Positions 58,623-64,000 of a DNA stretch of 64,000 nucleotides are shown in pieces. The notes under the pieces were generated by a model. The model was not told the origin of the DNA and made no database searches. It worked only from the letters and a program-made list of their open reading frames with translations. Made by a program: the position numbers and the translations under genes. This stretch comes from Microcebus murinus (lineage: Eukaryota > Chordata > Mammalia > Primates > Cheirogaleidae). Numbering within the stretch: position 1 is the stretch's first letter; the number at the start of each line of letters is the position of its first letter. The stretch spans positions 16,440,001-16,504,000 of the forward strand of contig NC_134129.1 of NCBI RefSeq assembly GCF_040939455.1. The letters run 5' to 3'.

Positions 58623-59040
58623 GTGCAAATTCTAAAGCATATTCCTGGCGATTTTCCTTCCTTCGGGCTTCCCTATCACACGATTCCCCACAAAAAGCCT
58701 CAGAGCTGGGGCTAGAGTTCTGGGCAGGGGCGTGCAACTGTGTCACGGCCTCTCCCGAATGTTCTCGTCTTCCCACGTCCCCCTCTCATCCAACACCTGT
58801 CACTTGTGCCTCTAATCAGCTGTTTGAAAAACCTGAATTTGCTGGAGGCTTTAGAAAGGAGTAGAACTGGTTTTTGTTATGTTTTTCAAGATGACAGCTG
58901 ATATGTATAAAAGATGATATGATCCATGTGTTATAAAACATACCTATATAATAAATACCCATGAACACACCCTATGCTTTCAATTCGTATACCTCTTCCC
59001 AGCCTCCCACCCTGCCCAGAGGTAATCCCACCCTCAATTG
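58623..59040. other. Single-copy sequence, nothing recognised
   Basis: No gene or repeat recognised. Confidence 0.4.
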
Positions 59041-59382
59041 TGTTTTGTTTTGTTTTGCTTTGTTTTTCGAGGCAGAGTCTCTCTTAGTTGCCCAGGCTAG
59101 AGAGCCGTGGCGTCAGCCTAGTTCACAGCAACCTCCAACTCCTGAGCTCAAACGATCCTCCTGTCTCAGCCTCCCGAGTAGCTGGGACTACAGGCATGCG
59201 CCACCATGCCCGGCTGATTTTTTTCTATATATTTTTAGTTGGCCAATTAATTTCTTTCTATTTTTAATAGAGACAGGGTCTCGCTCTTGCTCAGGCTGGT
59301 TTTGAACTCGTGACCTTGACCGATCCTCCCGCCTTGGCCTCCCAGAGTGCTAGGATTTCAGGTGTGAGCCACCGTGCTCAGC
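59041..59382 (-). mobile_element. Dimeric lemur-type Alu
   Basis: Head (TTTTG)n, then CGAGGCAGAGTCTCTCTTAG; end CACCGTGCTCAGCC. More diverged than neighbours. It forms inverted pairs with the sense Alus at 58447 and 59870. Confidence 0.94.
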
Positions 59383-59618
59383 CTGCAATCCTTTTATAAA
59401 ATAAGAATAATGAATTAGAATAAGAATAACTCTGCCCCCCTCGTGGTTCTAAAGCATATCTCTGAGCCCATGCACACCTGCTCTTCCCAGTGGAGTTATG
59501 TGCTTCCCAAGAGTCAGCTCTGTTTGTTCTCGAACCTGCTTATGCCAGTTGTACTTGTTACTAAGTTGCAACATTTAATTACATGTTTTCACATACCCAT
59601 GAAATATGAACTCGAAAA

Positions 59619-59825
59619 GAAAATTGTTTCGGTGAAAACCTAATTGAATGGTTTCAAAAGACTCAGTAAAGATAAGTCATTTTTAAAATGCTTTTGAATT
59701 AGATATGAAGGCAAATGGAAAAGATTGAAAGAAAAACACTGAAATCTAGAAGCATTCTGCCCACAGATTGTACTGCAGGTGACTTTAACTCCTGGTTCTA
59801 CTTTAGGTGGACCACGTAGTATGTC
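59619..59825 (+). repeat. 207-bp direct duplication, copy 1
   Basis: Runs from GAAAATTGTTTCGGTGAAAA to CCACGTAGTATGTC. It matches 60765-60971 with about five substitutions in 207 bp (roughly 97.5% identity) and no indel that I can see. Confidence 0.92.
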
Positions 59826-59869
59826 AGAAATTCTACATGGTAAATAATGGTTTTTTAAAAATAACTCTA

Positions 59870-60194
59870 TGCCGGGCGCGGTGGCTCACGCCTGTAATCC
59901 TAGCTCTCTGGGAGGCCGAGGCGGGAGGATTGCTCGGGGTCAGGAGTTTGAAACCAGCCTGAGCAAGAGCGAGACCCGTCTCTACTATAAATAGAAAGAA
60001 ATAATTGGCCAACTAATATATATACAAAAAATTAGCCGGGCATGGTGGCAAATGCCTGTAGTCCCAGCTACCTGGGAGGCTGAGGCAGGAGGATCGCTTG
60101 AGCCCAGGAGTTGGAGGTTGCTGTGAGCTAGGCTGACGCCACGGCACTCACTCTAGCCTGGACAACAAAGTGAGACTCTGTCTCAAAAACAAAA
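59870..60194 (+). mobile_element. Dimeric lemur-type Alu
   Basis: AAAAATAACTCTA at 59857-59869 and 60195-60207 is a perfect duplication. Lies about 45 bp beyond copy 1 of the 207-bp duplication. Confidence 0.97.
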
Positions 60195-60612
60195 AAAAAT
60201 AACTCTAATCGGCAGACAATACTCAAAGAAAAGACTTGGTCGTTCATCAGAAAATTAGGGAATGAGAGCACATGTATATTTTAATTTAAAACAAAATTAA
60301 ATGTGTATGTATATGTCTTTATTTTTTTTTACACATCGTTTGAATGTACATGTCTTTATACATATAGGTGGCTATGTGGATTTGTAGATGGATGAATATA
60401 GACACGTGTGAGAGACAGAGATCTATTTTTCATGATCCCTCTCTTTTAATGACTTTTCTAATCATTCTGTCCCAAGCACATCTGCAAAGAAGGCTTCTAT
60501 TGTCATTCATTCATGTCCTACCTCACCAGGGCTGCCCTCCTTAAGAGTGGTTTCATATAATCAGCATCGCTAGAAGATTCCACTGGTGATGCCGCTTGCT
60601 AAGGTTTATTTG
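60195..60612. other. Single-copy sequence with one possible tiny insertion
   Basis: ATGTCTTTAT recurs at 60313-60322 and 60350-60359 around T8 plus 19 nt, which may be a still smaller retro-insertion, but chance is not excluded. Confidence 0.35.
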
Positions 60613-60688
60613 TTTTTGGGTTTTTTTTTATGTATTTTTATTTATTCTTTTTTTTTTCTTTTTCTCTAACATTAACATATGTAGCTCA
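60613..60688 (-). mobile_element. Short A-rich retro-insertion
   Basis: TAAGGTTTATTTG at 60600-60612 and 60689-60701 encloses a 76-bp T-rich block. On the reverse strand a head TGAGCTACATATGTTAATG leads to AAAAAGAAAAAAAAAAG and (AAAT)n. Confidence 0.7.
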
Positions 60689-60764
60689 TAAGGTTTATTT
60701 GCTTTTCATTGTGCTTTCTTTTCATTTGCCAAACATTTACTGAGAGCCACTGAAAATTGTTACT

Positions 60765-60971
60765 GAAAATTGTTTCGGTGAAAACCTAATTGAATGGTTT
60801 CAAAAGACTCAGTAAAGATAAGTCATTTTAAAAATGGTTTTGAATTAGGTATGAAGGCAAATGGAAAAGATTGAAAGAAAAACACTAAAATCTAGAAGCA
60901 TTCTGCCCACAGATTGTACTGCAGGTGACTTTAACTCCTAGTTCTACTTTAGGTGGACCACGTAGTATGTC
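60765..60971 (+). repeat. 207-bp direct duplication, copy 2
   Basis: Matches 59619-59825. Both edges have extra small tandem copies: ACTGAAAATTGTT is doubled just at the left edge (about 60749-60774), and CCACGTAGTATGTC occurs twice at the right edge (about 60958 and 60979). Confidence 0.92.
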
Positions 60972-61018
60972 AAAATTACCACGTAGTATGTCAAGACTTC
61001 ATTAGAAAAGCAGGTGTT

Positions 61019-61345
61019 GCCGGGTGTGGTGGCTCACGCCTGTCATCCTAGCACTCTGGGAGGCCGAGACGGGAGGATTGCTCGAGGTCAGGAGTTCGAA
61101 ACCAGCCTGAGCAAGAGCGAGACCCCGTCTCTACTATAAATAGAAATAAATTAATTGGCCAACTAATATATATATAGAAAAACTTAGCCGGGCATGGTGG
61201 CGCATGCCTGTAGTCCCAGCTACTCGGGAGGCTGAGGCAGGAGGATCACTTGAGCCCAGGAGTCTGAGGTTGCTGTGAGCGAGGCTGACGCCACGGCAGT
61301 CACTCTAGCCTGGGCAACAAAGTGAGACTCTGTCTCCAAAAAAAA
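61019..61345 (+). mobile_element. Dimeric lemur-type Alu
   Basis: GAAAAGCAGGTGTT before and GAAAATCAGGTGTT after (one mismatch). Starts GCCGGGTGTGGTGGC. Lies about 45 bp beyond copy 2 of the 207-bp duplication, but with a different target site from the Alu after copy 1. Confidence 0.96.
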
Positions 61346-61382
61346 GAAAAGAAAATCAGGTGTTTGAAAAGCAAGCAAAGGC

Positions 61383-62200
61383 CTGTCCGACGGGTGGATG
61401 GGTGAGGGGGCCTGACCCGCGCACACTGTCCCCTGGCCGTGTCACCCCCCAGCAGCCCACAGAGGTGGCCGCCTGTCGCTTAGGGTCGCGAGAGGCAGGC
61501 CAGCGGGAGCAAATCGGAGGAGACAGCAATCAGGCCTTATGTTCTCACACCCCAGGCCGCGAGGAGCACGAGGACCAGCCCTGGGCCAGGTGACAGCATG
61601 GCCCCTTGACCAGACTTACAGTATATTTTACGGCCCTGGCTTTTCCCAAGCGCGCGTGAGGAGGCTGAGGGGCCTTTAGAACCACGAGGAGAATAATATC
61701 TATAAACAGGGAGGCGTCCCAAATCCTCCTCTAGCCGTGCCCTCCTGTCCCCGGCTGACCCCGCCCCGCAGGTGACATGCTCCGTGCGTGGCCTGCATGC
61801 GTGTGCGCGTGTGTCTCTCCAAGGCCACTCCAGCTCCAGTTCAGACCGAGGCACCTTCCGACGCAAGGTGCTCTATTTTCCTGCATACCCAAGGAATAAA
61901 ACCCAACTTGTGGAGACCAGGCTCTTATGAAAAGAGGCCCCAAATGCCAGGCAGCTTCCGGCCACCCGCTGAGAGAACCTGCCAGAAGGGCAGCGCCGGA
62001 GCCAGGGGCGCTGCTTCCCTGCAGCCGTCCCTGGAGGCCGGTTGGGCTGTTGGGTTCTGTCCCCGTTGTCGCTTTGTTGGGGCTGGGAATGTGGGTCCCC
62101 GCGGTGGGCAGAGCCATGGAAACCTCTCGTCTCACTCTGCAGAGGCGAAAGGACTTCAGTAAGTGGAGAAGGGTGAGCAGGGGACGGAGGGCTGGCAGCT
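61383..62200. promoter_or_regulatory. CpG-rich block
   Basis: By hand about 32 CpG in the first 440 bp, at roughly 60% GC (observed/expected near 0.8), including an AAGCGCGCGTGAG run. Free of Alu sequence. Open frames here (up to 197 codons, reverse strand 61731-62324) are as expected for GC-rich DNA. No promoter elements or exons are assigned. Confidence 0.45.
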
Positions 62201-62784
62201 GAGGACACAGGACCCCTATTTGGTTGCTCTGAGGAGTAACTAGACCCCCGCCCGGGAGACCCCAAGCCTTCCTGAGCAGGAAATCGCAGGGGCATGAGTC
62301 ATTCCCCCCATTCTGGAAAAACATAGGTGTGCCCTAGGGCATTGGGGGCCTCCCTTATCAAAAAGTAGACAGCTGGGGTACATAGACCCAGCTCGGCCAA
62401 AGGCTAGGATCAGCTTCTGGTTTATTGTCTATTCAAACTAAGTAGCTTAAATGAGAATTGACTGGAACCGTACACTTAGAACTCCCTCACAAAAGGCTGT
62501 TACCTCCCAAGCTGGCTTAATGGAAGTAACCGAATACAGCGCCCTACAGAGCAGCTGGGCCCAGAATGTGCCTCACACCTTGTGTGGCCAAAAAAGAAGG
62601 TTCTAGGGTCCGGCTGCAAACCACACTGTTAGCATGGAACCCAGGGACAGACCCCAGGGCTTCCCAAGAAGGATGACTTTTGCAAATGCCTCCATTTTAA
62701 AAGCATATCTTCAGTTTAAAGGGGAATTAAATTGATATGCGTGGTCTTAGCACATAGAAAAGACAGCAGAATGTCAGGTTTAGC
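62201..62784. other. Single-copy sequence, nothing recognised
   Basis: No gene or repeat recognised. Confidence 0.4.
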
Positions 62785-63015
62785 AGGACTGACTTTGGAG
62801 TTAGAATGCAAGAGTTTTTGAATCTTAGCTTTCCTGTTTACTGGTTGAGCATACTTGTGTTACTTAACTTCTCCAGGGCTCAGTTTCCCCATCTGTAAAA
62901 GGGGAATGATACTAGTCCCTACCACACTAGGTTTCTGTGAAGATTAAATGAGATAATATGTACAAACTTCTTAGCATAGCTGCTGGCGTAGAGCGAGCTT
63001 TCAGAGATTATTGGT
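62785..63015 (+). repeat. MIR SINE, near full length
   Basis: GTGTTACTTAACTTCTCCAG, CAGTTTCCCCATCTGTAAAA, TAGTCCCTACCACACTAGG and GAAGATTAAATGAGATAATA in order. Confidence 0.92.
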
Positions 63016-63184
63016 ATTGCTATTATCACAGAAAATATTAATAATTTATCCCATTTAACAGCCTTTGTACCCATATTCCCTCTTATCTAGAACTCGTAGC
63101 ACATGTTTGGAATGAGCTGCGTTCACAGATGAGACTTGGGCACGGAGGAGCTCAGATTTGCAGTCACAGGGACATTTTGAACCC

Positions 63185-63260
63185 TGGCTCTGCACAGGGA
63201 CAGTGACGTGATGTGATCTTGCACAAGTCATTGATCCTCTCTGATCTGTATTTATAAGGG
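63185..63260 (+). repeat. MIR fragment
   Basis: CCCTGGCTCTGCACAGGG, TCTTGCACAAGTCATTGATCC and CTCTCTGATCTGTATTTAT are 5-prime and central MIR words. A short GTGTGTGTG run follows. Confidence 0.6.
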
Positions 63261-63502
63261 TGTGTGTGTGTAACTTTCATTTTAGGGTTTGTGTAAATGA
63301 ATGTAAATCTCTCTTTCAGGGAAGATTGATATGATTATGAAAAAAATGCTTAAAGACTGATAAAAATGGGTCCCCTTTAGCCTGGGGTCCCAAAAACATA
63401 TGCATCAAAGAATACTTGTTTTGACGATAACAGACAGGTTGGAGAGAGTTCATGGTTTGGACAGAAGTTGGTCTTGTACAGTTGGTTTAAAAAATGAGTG
63501 TC

Positions 63503-63821
63503 GGCCTGGTGAGGTGGCTCACGCCTGTAATCCTGCACTCTGGGAGGCCGAGGAGGGAGGATCGCTCAAGATCAGGAGTTCGAGACCAGCCTGAGCAAGA
63601 GCGAGACCCCCGTCTCTACTATAAATACAAAGAAATTAATTGACCAGCTAAAAACATGTAGAAAAAATGAGCCAGGCATGGTGGCACATGTCTGTAGTTC
63701 CAGCTACTCAGGAGGCTGAGGCAGGAGGATCGCTTGAGCCCAGGAGTGTGAGGTTGCTGTGAGCGAGGCCGACACCATGGCATGCTAGCCCGAGCAAAAG
63801 AAAGGAAGAAAAGAAAAAAAC
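63503..63821 (+). mobile_element. Dimeric lemur-type Alu
   Basis: Starts GGCCTGGTGAGGTGGCTCAC; the tail is AAAGAAAGGAAGAAAAG-like. Some substitutions (GCGAGGCCGACACCATGG) suggest an older copy. No clean duplication. Confidence 0.94.
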
Positions 63822-63973
63822 AACCAGTGTCTGCGGACAGGAGTGCTATATAACCTGCACCTCCTTAAAATGGGGAAAACAACAGCTCCTACCCCATAAG
63901 GGTGACACAAAAGTTAATGTGTTGATGTATCTGATATATTTAAGTGAATCAAGAAGGCACAGTTTAAATCTCT

Positions 63974-64000
63974 TTCTCTCTTTTTGAGACAGTCTCACTT
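63974..64000 (-). mobile_element. Start of an antisense Alu, cut by the window edge
   Basis: CTTTTTGAGACAGTCTCACTT is the 3-prime end of an Alu in reverse. The rest lies outside the window. Confidence 0.7.

Noticed and set aside
60313..60359. 27-bp T8 insertion between ATGTCTTTAT repeats
   Set aside because: The 10-bp repeat in AT-rich DNA may be coincidence; kept only as a note.
61731..62324. 197-codon reverse-strand open frame
   Set aside because: Lies in GC-rich DNA where stop codons are rare; several overlapping frames on both strands are equally open, and composition is low-complexity Pro/Gly/Ser.

Overview
The window is nuclear DNA from a primate, and most likely a strepsirrhine of the lemur type. 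The main evidence is the Alu population. About twenty dimeric Alus carry a linker between the monomers with the motif AATTAATTGGCCAACTAA followed by an ATATATATAG-like stretch, and a right monomer with TTGCTGTGAGCTAGGCTGA. I know this linker from lemuriform genomes, not from human Alus. Only one copy (about 25.23-25.49 kb) is a plain AluJ-type element without the linker. Placental-wide MIR, L2/L1M, MER5-like and MaLR relics lie beneath the Alus. Species and locus cannot be named from sequence alone.

No protein-coding gene, tRNA, rRNA or other functional RNA gene could be supported. All long open frames are explained by repeats (Alu, L1 ORF2, transposon remnant) or look like chance open frames. 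The window reads as intergenic or deep intronic.

Layout: 0-9.4 kb is single-copy sequence with five dimeric Alus (1.2, 3.2, 4.2, 5.2, 6.8 kb), one Alu monomer (9.2 kb) and MIR fragments. 9.4-13.2 kb is repeat-poor. 13.2-25.5 kb has Alus at 13.2, 16.1, 17.9 (a trimer) and 22.6 kb, the AluJ, a hAT-like MITE and several MIRs. 25.5-29 kb is repeat-poor. 29-38.9 kb is dense: Alus, a MER5-like element, two copies of a TA-flanked MITE with an internal 31-bp minisatellite, a CpG-rich block near 32.7-33.3 kb, an antisense L1 3-prime end, and a deleted sense L1 ORF2 carrying a nested Alu. 41-50.4 kb holds an Alu with an abnormally long flanking duplication, two young L1 3-prime ends, an old antisense L1 and a MaLR LTR. 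51.2 kb has the third MITE copy, inverted. 52-64 kb has MIRs, many Alus, a 207-bp direct duplication at 97-98% identity and a second CpG-rich block (61.4-62.2 kb).

The most interesting signals are: (1) the three-copy TA-flanked transposon family with a variable 31-bp array and a 78-79-codon acidic open frame kept in every copy; (2) at least six very short retro-insertions (56-90 bp), each a roughly 20-30 nt head plus an A-rich body between short direct repeats; (3) the trimeric Alu with one perfect target-site duplication; (4) the Alu flanked by a 44-bp imperfect duplication; (5) the recent 207-bp duplication near 59.6/60.8 kb.
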